64,000 bases of DNA from Cyanobium sp. AMD-g (GCF_024346395.1 NZ_JAGQCW010000002.1:372001-436000); one strand, 5' to 3'. Shown: positions 50,219-58,407, numbered from the stretch's first letter. The notes: a model not told the origin generated them from the sequence alone. Numbers and translations: made by a program.

Positions 50219-50800
50219 GTGAATCCCTCCGACGCCGAAGCCCCCCCCCGCCGTCCCCCCCTGCGGGGCGCCCTCGAGGGTGCCACCGATGCTGCCGCCG
50301 ATCTGGCGGAGTTGTACGACAGCTGCAGCGGTCCGGTGTACCGCCTGGCCCTGCGGTTGTGCCGCTCCAGCCACGAAGCCGAAGACCTCACCCATGACGT
50401 CTTCCTGCGCTACTGGCAGCAGGGGCGTTACGACCCGGCCCGGGGTCCGGTTCTGGCCTATCTGCTGCTGCTGACGCGCTCGATGGCCATCAACCGCCTC
50501 AACCAGCGCGCCAACCGCTGGCAGCTGGTGCAACGCTGGTCGGAGCACCTGTTCCCAGCGGCCGTGCCAACGCCCCACGACCGTGCCGAATCCGAGGATC
50601 TGGCCGAGAGGGTGCGGGGCGCCCTCGCGGCCATCCCCGCCAACCAGCGTCAGGTGCTGGAGATGGCCTACTACGAGGGGCTGAGCCAGTCGGCGATCGG
50701 CGCGCTGCTGAAGCTGCCCCTCGGCACCGTCAAGACCCGCGCCCGCCAGGGGCTGATCCGCCTGCGCGCCCTGCTTCACGACTCGCCCGACCAGCCATGA
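50219..50800 (+). CDS. ECF RNA polymerase sigma factor
   Basis: 193 aa starting at GTG 50219. Region 2 has ELYDSCSGPVYRLALRLCRS and HEAEDLTHDVFLRYWQQGRY, region 4 has AIPANQRQVLEMAYYEGLSQ then SAIGALLKLPLGTVKTRARQ. It belongs to the RpoE/SigK-like ECF group with an adjacent anti-sigma gene: its stop overlaps the anti-sigma ATG (50797-50800). The double ChrR-type cupin gene follows. The set resembles a singlet-oxygen/oxidative stress regulon such as RpoE-ChrR. Confidence 0.92.
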   Translation: MNPSDAEAPPRRPPLRGALEGATDAAADLAELYDSCSGPVYRLALRLCRSSHEAEDLTHDVFLRYWQQGRYDPARGPVLAYLLLLTRSMAINRLNQRANRWQLVQRWSEHLFPAAVPTPHDRAESEDLAERVRGALAAIPANQRQVLEMAYYEGLSQSAIGALLKLPLGTVKTRARQGLIRLRALLHDSPDQP

Positions 50801-51498
50801 CATCCGACACCACCCCTGCCGACGCCGACCGCATCGACGCCCTGCTGGCAGGCCATGCCCTGGGAGACCTGGAAGAAGCCGAGCGGGAGCAGCTGGCCGT
50901 GCTGCTGCGGCAGCGGCCCGAGCTACGCCTGCGCCAGGAGGAGTTCAGCACCACCCTGGAATTGCTGCCGCTGGCGCTGCCGGCCACGGCGGAGCCTCCC
51001 GCCGCCCTGCGCCGGCGCCTGCTGCAACCCCGCCCCCAGCGGGGTCAGTGGCGGCGTTGGCTGGGCCCCTCCCTGCTGGCCGTCGGCGTGCTGCTGCTGG
51101 GCGGTGAGCTCTACCAGACCCGCCAGCAACTGGCTGACCTGCAGCGGCAGTGGCCGCCACCCGCCCTGCCCGGTGAACGCCGGATGTTGCCCCTGCAGGC
51201 GGTGCAGCCTGGCCAGACGGCCTCGGGGGAGGTGCTGGTCACCGGCAACCGCACCCACAACCTGCTGAAGCTCACCGACCTGCCGGCGTTGCCGCCCCAT
51301 CACACCTACCGGCTCTGGGCCACCGTGAAGGGGCGGACCGTGGGATGCGTCCATTTCGTGCCCAACGTCCGCGGCCAGGTGGCCATGCCCATCCCCCTGT
51401 CGCCCACCAGCGAGGCCAGCGGAGTCAGCATCAGCGTCGAGGGCGACCCCACCGGCACGGTCCCCAGGGGACCCATGGTGCTCACCAGTTCGATCTGA
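50797..51498 (+). CDS. Membrane anti-sigma factor, RskA-like
   Basis: 233 aa. The N-terminal ~75 residues form an anti-sigma domain (DALLAGHALGDLEEAEREQL), then one membrane helix (~86-106, WLGPSLLAVGVLLLGGELYQ) and an extracytoplasmic RskA C-terminal domain with HHTYRLWATVKGRTVGCVHF and GVSISVEGDPTGTVPRGPMV. It holds the upstream sigma factor at the membrane until a signal releases it. The zinc-binding HxxxCxxC pattern of ZAS anti-sigmas is not seen. The cupin gene begins 3 nt later. Confidence 0.88.
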   Translation: MTSDTTPADADRIDALLAGHALGDLEEAEREQLAVLLRQRPELRLRQEEFSTTLELLPLALPATAEPPAALRRRLLQPRPQRGQWRRWLGPSLLAVGVLLLGGELYQTRQQLADLQRQWPPPALPGERRMLPLQAVQPGQTASGEVLVTGNRTHNLLKLTDLPALPPHHTYRLWATVKGRTVGCVHFVPNVRGQVAMPIPLSPTSEASGVSISVEGDPTGTVPRGPMVLTSSI

Positions 51499-51501
51499 TC
51501 C

Positions 51502-52191
51502 ATGGCCGTCTTTCCCTTCCCTACCGACGTGCATGCCGATCTGGGCCAGCGGGCCGTCGTCGACAGCGATGCGCTGCCCTGGCTCCCCTCCCCCCTGGCC
51601 GGGGTGGAGCGGCGCCTGCTGGATCGCGACGGCGGCGAGGTCGCCCGGGCCACCTCGCTCGTCCGCTACGCCCCCGCCAGCAGCTTTTCCCCCCATCGCC
51701 ACGGCGGCGGCGAAGAGTTCCTTGTGCTGGAGGGTGTCTTTTCGGATGAGCACGGTGACTACGGCCCGGGCACCTACGTGCGCAACCCGGTCGGCTCCGC
51801 CCATGCCCCCTTCAGTGCGGCCGGCTGCACCATCCTGGTGAAACTGCGGCAGATGGATCCGGCCGACCAGACGCGGGTCGTGATCGACACCCGGCGCTCT
51901 GTCTTCGTGCCTGGCCTGGTCGCGGGCCTGACCGTGCTGCCCCTGCACGGCTTCGGGACCGAACAGGTGGCCCTGGTGCGCTGGCAGCCGGACACCCGCT
52001 TCCCTCTCCACGCCCATCCCGGGGGCGAGGAGATCTTCGTGCTCGACGGGGTGTTCGAAGACGAGCAGGGTGCCTATCCGGCGGGCACCTGGCTGCGCAA
52101 CCCGCCCGGCAGCCGCCATGCGCCCTTCAGTGGCAGCGGCTGCCTGATCTGGGTCAAGACCGGCCACCTTGGCCAGGCGAGCTCTGCCTAG
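51502..52191 (+). CDS. Double ChrR-type cupin protein
   Basis: 229 aa with two cupin domains: first (~residues 45-115) PHRHGGGEEFLVLEGVF with His65, His67, Glu71 and His101 as metal ligands, second (~150-225) HAHPGGEEIFVLDGVF and GSRHAPFSG. Both resemble the C-terminal domain of ChrR, the zinc anti-sigma factor that senses singlet oxygen, but the N-terminal ZAS part is missing. With the neighbouring sigma/anti-sigma pair it may act as the sensing element or as an oxidative-stress effector. Its stop is within a CTAG shared with the convergent permease. Confidence 0.88.
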   Translation: MAVFPFPTDVHADLGQRAVVDSDALPWLPSPLAGVERRLLDRDGGEVARATSLVRYAPASSFSPHRHGGGEEFLVLEGVFSDEHGDYGPGTYVRNPVGSAHAPFSAAGCTILVKLRQMDPADQTRVVIDTRRSVFVPGLVAGLTVLPLHGFGTEQVALVRWQPDTRFPLHAHPGGEEIFVLDGVFEDEQGAYPAGTWLRNPPGSRHAPFSGSGCLIWVKTGHLGQASSA

Positions 52192-53036
52192 GAGACTGCA
52201 GGCCCGCCCCGCCATGGAGCCAGTGCCAGGGCGGTGAGGAAGCCCACCAGCTGGGCGATCACCACGCTCGGGCCCGACGGCAGGGCGAAGGCGGCCGAGA
52301 GCAGCAGGCCCAGCACGGCGCAGGCGGCCCCCAGCCCGGCGGCCAGGACCACATAGGTGTCGAAGCGGCGGCTCACCAGCCGCGAGGCGCAGGCGGGGAT
52401 GACCACGAAGGCGCTGATCAGCAGCACCCCCACCGCTTTGACCGAGATGGCCACCACCACGGCCAGCAGGATCAGGAACAGCAGCCGGTGCACGGAGACC
52501 GCGACCCCTCGGGAACGGGCCAGGGGTTCGTCGAGGGTGAGCAGCACCTGGTCGCGCCGGGTGAGGGCGAGGTAGCCGGTGGTGACGACAAGCAGAAGCC
52601 CGATCAGGCCGAGGTCGAGCCAGGTGACCCCCAGGATGTCGCCGAAGAGCAGCTGCTGGATGCCGCCCTTGTAGACCCGCAGCAGGCTCAGGGCCACCAC
52701 GGCCATGGCCAGCGATGAGGAGTAGACGATGTTCAGCAGGGCATCCGCCGGCAGGCGGCTGCGTTGCACCAGCTGGTTCGTCATCAGGGCGAAGAGCACC
52801 GCAAAGGGGATCAGCACCAGGGTGGGATCGATGCCCAGCAGGATGCCCAGGGTGATGCCGAGCAGGGCGGAATGCCCCAGGGCATCACTGAAGAAGGAGA
52901 GCTGGCGCAGCACCGCGAAACTGCCCAGCACGCCGCCGAGGGCGCCGCTCAACAGCCCGCCGAGAAGGGCCCGCTGCATGAACGGCAGCTGCAGCAGGTC
53001 CACCAGGGTCGATCCCTCCGTCATGTCCATGGCCAT
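52188..53036 (-). CDS. Zn/Mn ABC transporter permease (ZnuB/MntB-like, ABC-3 family)
   Basis: 282 aa with eight or nine membrane helices. Signatures: FMQRALLGGLLSGALGGVLG, RQLSFFSDALGHSALLGITLG, and the C-terminal AFVVIPACASRLVSRRFDTYV. It imports Zn2+ or Mn2+ with an ATPase and a binding protein, neither of which is in this window; they may lie elsewhere. ATG at 53036; a second ATG four codons later is possible. Convergent with the cupin gene at a shared CTAG. Confidence 0.9.
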   Translation of the reverse strand: MAMDMTEGSTLVDLLQLPFMQRALLGGLLSGALGGVLGSFAVLRQLSFFSDALGHSALLGITLGILLGIDPTLVLIPFAVLFALMTNQLVQRSRLPADALLNIVYSSSLAMAVVALSLLRVYKGGIQQLLFGDILGVTWLDLGLIGLLLVVTTGYLALTRRDQVLLTLDEPLARSRGVAVSVHRLLFLILLAVVVAISVKAVGVLLISAFVVIPACASRLVSRRFDTYVVLAAGLGAACAVLGLLLSAAFALPSGPSVVIAQLVGFLTALALAPWRGGPAVS

Positions 53037-53074
53037 CGGCCCAGGGTACCCAGGCTGCCCGGGCTCCCCTGATG

Positions 53075-53191
53075 TCAGGAGGCAGCGTGGGCCAGGGCCT
53101 CGCCGACCAGGGCCAGGGAAGCCGCCAGCAGCACCAGGCGACCGGCCCGACAGAACAGGCGTGAGGTGACGACGAAACCCATCGGGATCAT
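53075..53191 (-). CDS. Possible 38-aa hydrophobic peptide
   Basis: A short ORF of 38 codons, MIPMGFVVTSRLFCRAGRLV then LLAASLALVGEALAHAAS, with one membrane-like helix. It starts 34 nt after the stop of the 70-aa gene on the same strand. Composition is plausible for a small membrane peptide, but no family is recognised. Confidence 0.3.
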   Translation of the reverse strand: MIPMGFVVTSRLFCRAGRLVLLAASLALVGEALAHAAS

Positions 53192-53225
53192 TGGCGTGCT
53201 CCGGTTCAGGGCAAGGGGAAAAGGT

Positions 53226-53438
53226 TCAGCGGCTCGTCGTCTGCAGGGGGCGGAGGTCCGGCAGGGCCACGGAGAAGGCGGGGGATCCGTGGCGGGTCAG
53301 GGGCCAGCGCCGCACCCAGCAGCTGTCGGTTTCTTCGTCGATGCTGATGACCTGGTAAGTGCCGCCCTGGCGACTGCTCAGCTGTACGAAGCCGCCAGGG
53401 TGGGGAGCTGCGGAGGAATGGGGGGTGGGGTAAGGCAT
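53226..53438 (-). CDS. Small cyanobacterial protein, unknown function
   Basis: 70 aa. The central part (GGFVQLSSRQGGTYQVISID then EETDSCWVRRWPL) looks like a small beta barrel and has the look of short conserved proteins of Synechococcus/Cyanobium. The ATG at 53438 is chosen; an upstream start at 53463 would be in a different frame. No signal peptide. Function unknown. Confidence 0.6.
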   Translation of the reverse strand: MPYPTPHSSAAPHPGGFVQLSSRQGGTYQVISIDEETDSCWVRRWPLTRHGSPAFSVALPDLRPLQTTSR

Positions 53439-53707
53439 GGGTCAGACCACGCATCAGCCCCAAACGTAACAGAAAGTTGCAGAATCATTGACGGCAACCC
53501 CCTTGGTGTGCATTCCAAGTCACATGGTGGCCGTTCCGTCCCCATCAATGCGTAACCCCCTCGGGCCGGGCCCAAGGGGGTCACTGTGCGAAAGCAGTTG
53601 GGAGTTGATCGGTCTCCCTGCTCCACAAGATTGTTCTAGATCAGCAGTAACGGCTACAGCGCAGGCCTGCACATTCCTTCACAGGCCAGCTGCCGTTCGC
53701 GATCGGC
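53439..53707. other. Intergenic region with strong hairpin
   Basis: 269 nt between the 70-aa protein start and the cyAbrB stop. It is AT-richer than average and holds the hairpin described separately, plus a weaker one (CTTGG at 53503 with CCAAG at 53515). It may hold the promoter of the minus-strand small genes or a small RNA; no ORF is convincing. Confidence 0.4.
53555..53581. other. Strong hairpin
   Basis: ACCCCCT pairs with AAGGGGGT (7 bp, with one mismatch before a further GGG/CCC stem). The loop is about five bases. No U-run follows on either side, so it is not a classic Rho-independent terminator; it may end the cyAbrB or small-gene transcripts or belong to a small RNA. Confidence 0.45.
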
Positions 53708-54076
53708 TCACTCGTCGTCGTCGGAGCCGCCCACCGGCACCAGGCGAATCGCCTTGCGACCCAGCTTGATTTCGAACTCGTCGCCCGGCTCGAGGCCCAG
53801 CATGGCGGTGTAGGCCTTGCCCACCAGCAGGTTGCCGTTGAACTGAACCTTGGCGGTATAACCGAGTTTGCGGCCGGCCTTGGTGGCCGCCTTGCCCACG
53901 CCGTCGCCGAGGTTGATCCCCTTGGCATCGAGAAGCGCTTCGTAGAAAGCCGTGAAGTTCAGCCTTTCATTGCCGTCCTTCTTGGTGCTCACGTAGCCAC
54001 AGCTGCGGACCAGATCCGATTTTGAAGCGTCTCCGAGCTCTTTCACCTTGGCGAGCAGATCGGCACCTTTGAGCAT
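53708..54076 (-). CDS. cyAbrB transcriptional regulator
   Basis: 122 aa from the ATG at 54076 (MLKGADLLAKVKELGDASK). The N-terminal ~65 residues are the cyAbrB-specific helical part; the C-terminal AbrB-like swapped beta barrel is GYTAKVQFNGNLLVGKAYTA then MLGLEPGDEFEIKLGRKAIR. cyAbrB proteins are global regulators of carbon and nitrogen metabolism and cold acclimation, unique to cyanobacteria; this supports the taxonomic assignment. It ends with the acidic tail SDDDE. A -10-like TACAAT lies upstream. Confidence 0.93.
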   Translation of the reverse strand: MLKGADLLAKVKELGDASKSDLVRSCGYVSTKKDGNERLNFTAFYEALLDAKGINLGDGVGKAATKAGRKLGYTAKVQFNGNLLVGKAYTAMLGLEPGDEFEIKLGRKAIRLVPVGGSDDDE

Positions 54077-54104
54077 GATGCAATGGCGGTTGGTATTGGA
54101 TGAA

Positions 54105-54110
54105 ATTGTA
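54105..54110 (-). promoter_or_regulatory. Candidate -10 box of cyAbrB
   Basis: On the minus strand, TACAAT (54110 to 54105) lies about 29 nt before the ATG at 54076. The -35 region 17 nt further up (CTGGCG) is weak. HIP1 palindrome 54123-54130 overlaps this spacer. A likely sigma-70-type promoter giving a ~20-nt leader. Confidence 0.4.
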
Positions 54111-54280
54111 CATCTTGGGCCTGCGATCGCCAGTTGGGCCAGGTGCGGCTCTCCCCGCCCTCCGTCCCTATGCATTGCCGCCGCTCTGGTGTCGGCGGCT
54201 GTACTCTCCCCACCGATCGGTGGCCATGGCCGCAGGGATGCAATTCGACTGCGCGGGCTAACCTCAAGCCCGCCATCCCC

Positions 54281-55513
54281 TCAGCTCTTCGGTGGACCCT
54301 CCACCTGATACTGCACCTGCTGGGGAAAGGGGATCTCGATCCCCCGGTCCCGGAAGGCCCGCCAGATGCCGGCCTGGACTTCGCTGCAGATGGAGACGTT
54401 ATCCATCGGATTGGCGATCCAGAAGCGCAGGGCGTAGTCGATGGAGGAATCGCCATAGCGGAGCAACAGGCCCTTTGGCGCCGGGCTGGCCAGAATGCGT
54501 TTCTGGCTGCGGGCCGTCGCCTCCAGCAGGGCGATCACCTCCTCCGGATCATGGTGGTAGGCCGCGCTCACCAGCACCTGGCTGCGCCGCAGCGTGTCGC
54601 TGCCCGTGTAGGTCACGGTGGTGCTGGTGAAGAACGTCTGGTTCGGGATCACCAGTTCGGCGTTATCACGGTCGCGCCAGAGCACGGCGGCGCGCAGGCC
54701 GAGGCTGCGCACTTCGCACGGATCACCATCGATGAACAGCACCTCACCGGGCCGCACAGACCCCTCGAACAGCAGCCACAAACCACTGACGAAATTGGAG
54801 AAGACTTCCTTGATGCCGAAGCCCAGGCCCACCGAGAGGCCACCGGCCACCGCCAGGATCGCCGTGCGGTTGAATCCCACGTGATCGAGGGCCCAGACGA
54901 TTCCTAAGGCCACTGCCGCATAACGAATCATCAGGGCCAGGGCGCGGCGGCTGCCGTTGCTGATGCCCACACTGCGCTGCACCAGCCAGGCCATCCCCTG
55001 GGCCGGCGGTCCCGTCCCCATGGCCAGCACATACAGGATCAGCACCGCCAGCAAAAAGCTGCCCAGGGTCACTTCCGAGCCGAACCATTCGCCGATGGGG
55101 ATCAGGGCCAGATCCTGGGGGTTGTCGAACACCCGGATCACCAGCAGTACGGCGACCAGGAGGTACGCCGGGCGGATCAGCCGGGTTTCGAGCAGTTGCA
55201 TCTGCTGGGGCTGGATGAAGCGGCCCAGCAGCAGGCGCATCCCGCCAAGGCCCAGCCAGCCGAGGTAGAGCAACAGCCCCAGCAACAGCAGCCCGTAAGG
55301 CTGGCCGCCCAGCTCAAGGGCCAGCGACAGCAGGCCCAGCAGGCTGGGGATCATCAGCTTCGGACGCCCTGCCGGGGGAAACCGGCGGGCCAGCCGCCGG
55401 CCCAGGGGGCCCTGGCCGAGGAACACGAGCAGCAGCAGGATCACCTGGACGCGCACCTCGATGCGCTGCAGGTAGCCGAACCAGCCGATGATCTCCAGGA
55501 GCAGCAGGTTCAT
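54281..55513 (-). CDS. Mechanosensitive ion channel, MscS family
   Basis: 410 aa with several membrane helices and the MscS core: TAILAVAGGLSVGLGFGIKE (pore helix), NFVSGLWLLFEGSVRPGEVL (beta domain entry), then DNAELVIPNQTFFTSTTVTY. It is longer than E. coli MscS (286 aa) owing to three or four extra N-terminal helices. Its ATG overlaps the stop of the upstream SBP-like gene (55510-55513), so the two are translationally coupled; this suggests a channel with an accessory lipoprotein. Confidence 0.9.
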   Translation of the reverse strand: MNLLLLEIIGWFGYLQRIEVRVQVILLLLVFLGQGPLGRRLARRFPPAGRPKLMIPSLLGLLSLALELGGQPYGLLLLGLLLYLGWLGLGGMRLLLGRFIQPQQMQLLETRLIRPAYLLVAVLLVIRVFDNPQDLALIPIGEWFGSEVTLGSFLLAVLILYVLAMGTGPPAQGMAWLVQRSVGISNGSRRALALMIRYAAVALGIVWALDHVGFNRTAILAVAGGLSVGLGFGIKEVFSNFVSGLWLLFEGSVRPGEVLFIDGDPCEVRSLGLRAAVLWRDRDNAELVIPNQTFFTSTTVTYTGSDTLRRSQVLVSAAYHHDPEEVIALLEATARSQKRILASPAPKGLLLRYGDSSIDYALRFWIANPMDNVSICSEVQAGIWRAFRDRGIEIPFPQQVQYQVEGPPKS

Positions 55514-56832
55514 CGGGACCTCTCGCTTCCCAGCAGCTGGATCAGGCCCTTGAGGGTGTCCTGCTGGCTCAGGTCATCAAACAGGAACCGGGTGAGCAAC
55601 GCCTGCCAGGCGTCCCTCTGGCTCTTGCTGCTTCCCTCCACCAGGCGGATCGTCGAGCGCCGCAGCGATTGTTGTCGCCCCTCCACCATGGCGGCCACCA
55701 CGGAGGAACTGCGCACCGGCGGCGCCACTTCCCGATTCACCGGCAGCACGTACTGGCTGCGCGACACCATGTCCCTCTGGTGCAAGGGGCTGATGGCGAA
55801 GCGCGCCAGGGCCAGGGCCAGCTGGCGCTGGACCGGACTGGAGTTGACCCCGAAGGCAAGCACCCGCTCCCGGGTGATCGGGCTGGCGCCGCCGAACGGC
55901 CCGGAGGGCAGGGGGGCCACGCCAAGGTTCTTGCCCATGTGCGAACGAAGCCGGGTGATGTTGATGCTGCGGCAGGGAATCCAGTCGAGGGCGCCCGCCA
56001 TCAACTCCTTCAGCAATTCCGTCTCGGTGGGATAGAAGGTGATGTGCTGTTGCTGGTCCGCCTGGCGCAGCCACTGCAGCCAGTTCTGCAGGCTTGTCTG
56101 CGTCAACGGCGTTGCCGGTGCCCCGGCCAGCAGATTGCCAACAGCGTCGATCGCTCCGAGGGGGCCCAGGGTCCAGGCCAGGTTCACCGCATCAAGAGAC
56201 AGCCCCACTTCCATTCCCTTGGCGCTGTAGGCCAGCAGCTCGGAGAGGGTGGCGGGGCTGCGCTGGACGCTGCGTCGATCGAAGCAGGCCACCTGGGGCT
56301 GCAGTTCCATGGGGAGGCCGGTCAGGGTTCCATCCGCGCGACGCACGCGCAGCACGGAACCGGCATCCAGCTGATCCAGCACGGTGGCCGGGAAGGACAC
56401 GGTGTTGATCAGCCGTTCACGGGCCAGCTCCTGGGCCGTGGCTTCGTTCACCACCAGCAGGTCCGGGCTGAGGCCGGTGCGGTTGCGCACGAGCAGTTCT
56501 CTGCGCAAGTTCTCCTCCGGGAACACCTCCACCTGAAGTCGGACCCCCGGCTGCAGGGTGCGGAACGACGCCTGCAGCAGGGCCGTGCGTTGACGGACTT
56601 CCTTCTGGAGTTCGGTGTCCAGGGCCTCCTGGCTGACGCCGACGGCGATGTAGAGCGTGCCCTCCAGTGGCCGGAGCATGGGCTGCATGCGGTGGCCCCT
56701 GCACCCCCCGAGGAAAGCCAGCAACGGGAGGAGAAGCCCTGCGGCGATCACCTGGATGGCCACCGGCCGACGACCCCGACCGGTTGGGGCTTCACCGGTC
56801 AGGGTGGGGTGGCGACGGCAGAAGGGAATCAC
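55510..56832 (-). CDS. Solute-binding-protein-like lipoprotein coupled to MscS
   Basis: 440 aa. The lipobox is LLAFLGGC (Cys44) after a long N terminus. The mature part resembles a type II (extracellular) binding protein with GTLYIAVGVS, LSPDLLVVNEATAQELARER, LAYSAKGMEVGLSLDAVNLA, GKNLGVAPLPSGPFGGASPI and RSQYVLPVN, as in ABC importers for sugars, but no ABC ATPase or permease is near. Co-occurrence with MscS by ATGA overlap suggests another use, perhaps channel modulation. No specific substrate is predictable. Confidence 0.75.
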   Translation of the reverse strand: MIPFCRRHPTLTGEAPTGRGRRPVAIQVIAAGLLLPLLAFLGGCRGHRMQPMLRPLEGTLYIAVGVSQEALDTELQKEVRQRTALLQASFRTLQPGVRLQVEVFPEENLRRELLVRNRTGLSPDLLVVNEATAQELARERLINTVSFPATVLDQLDAGSVLRVRRADGTLTGLPMELQPQVACFDRRSVQRSPATLSELLAYSAKGMEVGLSLDAVNLAWTLGPLGAIDAVGNLLAGAPATPLTQTSLQNWLQWLRQADQQQHITFYPTETELLKELMAGALDWIPCRSINITRLRSHMGKNLGVAPLPSGPFGGASPITRERVLAFGVNSSPVQRQLALALARFAISPLHQRDMVSRSQYVLPVNREVAPPVRSSSVVAAMVEGRQQSLRRSTIRLVEGSSKSQRDAWQALLTRFLFDDLSQQDTLKGLIQLLGSERSR

Positions 56833-56882
56833 ACCGGGAGGCTAGGGGTGTTCGCCGCGGCGGGCACCCCAGCCGTGACCGA

Positions 56883-57137
56883 TCAGTCCTCCGGGTAGAG
56901 CAGCTCGGCGAGTTCGTCGGGGTCCACGTCGTAGACCCGCGCCAGGGTCGTCTCGATCGCGCTGGTCACCACGTCCGGCAGGAAACGCATCGCGTTGAGG
57001 GCGTCGTCGGCGATGTCGTCGGTGAGGAGTTTCTCGCCCCCCAGCTTCTCGTCGTTGATCACGGCCATCACCCAGCTCTGGTAGGCGGTGACGAGATCGG
57101 CGAACTCGAGCTCAGGATCGTTCAGATCGAGGGCCAT
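56883..57137 (-). CDS. Small acidic cyanobacterial protein, unknown function
   Basis: 84 aa from the ATG at 57137 (MALDLNDPELEFADLVTAYQ). Mostly helical, rich in Asp/Glu, without signal peptide or known motif. It resembles proteins found in Synechococcus/Cyanobium but its role is not known. The frame is open further upstream to 57221, but those residues would overlap the divergent gene at 57200. Confidence 0.7.
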   Translation of the reverse strand: MALDLNDPELEFADLVTAYQSWVMAVINDEKLGGEKLLTDDIADDALNAMRFLPDVVTSAIETTLARVYDVDPDELAELLYPED

Positions 57138-57199
57138 CGGGCGTCTCCAGGGACGGACGTTGCTTCTGCAGTTTGCCGCCTGGTCGTCAGGATGGATGG

Positions 57200-57661
57200 A
57201 TGGATCAGGAACCCCTGCCATCGGTGGCCTCCCTGCAGGGCACCCTGTTCGACTTCGCCATCGCCGAGCTGGTGCGCGGCCATCGCGAGAGCTTCCCGCC
57301 CCTGTGGACGGCCGAGAGCTGGGCCAAACTGATGATCTGGCTGGCCCTCAGTTGTGGCTGCTCCGGCGAGGCCCGGGCCCTGGAGGCCTTCGCGGCCGCC
57401 CTGGGTCCGGCGCTCACGGCCCGGATGCGGCGCCTGTTCTTCGAGCGGGAGCTGCCCGAGCTGAACCTGCGGGTGATGGCCGATCCGGCCGAGCAGCAGG
57501 TGCTGCTGCTGCCGTTGGACGCCGGTCTCGACGTCGACTTCGGTGCGGCGGAGACCGCCCTCCAGGCCGTGGGCCTCACCGACCGCGTGACCCCCGATCG
57601 CAGCCGCTGGCAGTCGCTGGAGGCGCTGCTGGCGGTGCCGTGGCAGTCCGTGAGCGGCTGA
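57200..57661 (+). CDS. Conserved cyanobacterial protein, unknown function
   Basis: 153 aa from the ATG at 57200 (MDQEPLPSVASLQGTLFDFA); an upstream start at 57173 adds nine residues. Distinct segments include ESWAKLMIWLALSCGCSGEA and FFERELPELNLRVMADPAEQ, which I associate with a family present in many picocyanobacteria. No membrane helix or signal peptide. Function unknown. Confidence 0.68.
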   Translation: MDQEPLPSVASLQGTLFDFAIAELVRGHRESFPPLWTAESWAKLMIWLALSCGCSGEARALEAFAAALGPALTARMRRLFFERELPELNLRVMADPAEQQVLLLPLDAGLDVDFGAAETALQAVGLTDRVTPDRSRWQSLEALLAVPWQSVSG

Positions 57662-57741
57662 GGCGGGGCCATGCCGCATTCCCAGCGGATGCTGGCTGAG
57701 TTGAGGTTCTAGGTTGCCCTCCAGCGAGATCCCTGGCGCGG

Positions 57742-58404
57742 ATGCGGCTGATCGGCAGCTTTGAGGATCCCGGCTACGTGGCCCTGGCCGATGCGGCGAT
57801 GGCGTTCTTCGATCGTCGCAGCGACCTGCAGCGCAGCGGCGTGGCCTTCTCCTTCGGCAGCGGCAGCGATCCCGGCACAGGTGCGGAGCCTGGGGCGGCG
57901 GGTGATCCCGGCAAGATCTCCACCGACATCAGCCTGGTGTGGCTCGACCGCTCCGACCCCGAGGCCCAGGGCCTGGCGGACGTGATCATGCGGGGTGTGT
58001 CCGCTGGCCTGAAGCGCTACCTGGCCGAGCGCCCCCTGTTCCTCTCCTGCTGTCCGGAGCGTTCCCTGTTCGTCAATCCGATCTTCAACCTGCAGCGCTA
58101 TGCGCCGGGGGAGGGGTTCTACAGCTGGCACTGTGACTGGAACACCAGCGACGAGGCGACCGAGCCCATCCGCAGGGTGCTGGCCTGGATTCTCTACCTC
58201 AACACGGTGCCGGACGGTGGCACGGAATTCCACTGGCAGGACCACCATGTCGAGGCGGTCAAGGGGAAGCTGGCCATCTTTCCCGCCAGCCTGTCCCACC
58301 TGCATCGGGGCCGCATCAGCCAGAGCCACACCAAGACCATCGCCACCGGCTGGATCAACGTCGGTTCGCTGGATGCCTACGTGGCCCGTCTCGCCGCCGC
58401 TTGA
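57742..58404 (+). CDS. 2-oxoglutarate/Fe(II)-dependent oxygenase (prolyl 4-hydroxylase-like)
   Basis: 220 aa. The iron site is HxD (His130, Asp132 in FYSWHCDWNTS) with a distal histidine near LSHLHRGRIS (~186-188), in the 2OG-FeII_Oxy (P4Hc) fold; the Lys/Arg for 2-oxoglutarate may be in the following SHTKTIATGW. It hydroxylates an unknown protein or small molecule in the cytoplasm. A Gly/Pro/Asp insert (~41-60) may be a loop. ATG at 57742; no strong Shine-Dalgarno. It is convergent with the acyltransferase gene, 3 nt apart. Confidence 0.87.
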   Translation: MRLIGSFEDPGYVALADAAMAFFDRRSDLQRSGVAFSFGSGSDPGTGAEPGAAGDPGKISTDISLVWLDRSDPEAQGLADVIMRGVSAGLKRYLAERPLFLSCCPERSLFVNPIFNLQRYAPGEGFYSWHCDWNTSDEATEPIRRVLAWILYLNTVPDGGTEFHWQDHHVEAVKGKLAIFPASLSHLHRGRISQSHTKTIATGWINVGSLDAYVARLAAA

Positions 58405-58407
58405 GGC

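Noticed and set aside
53555-53581. Rho-independent terminator
   Set aside because: The stem is right but neither strand has a run of U after it, so it is listed as a hairpin only.
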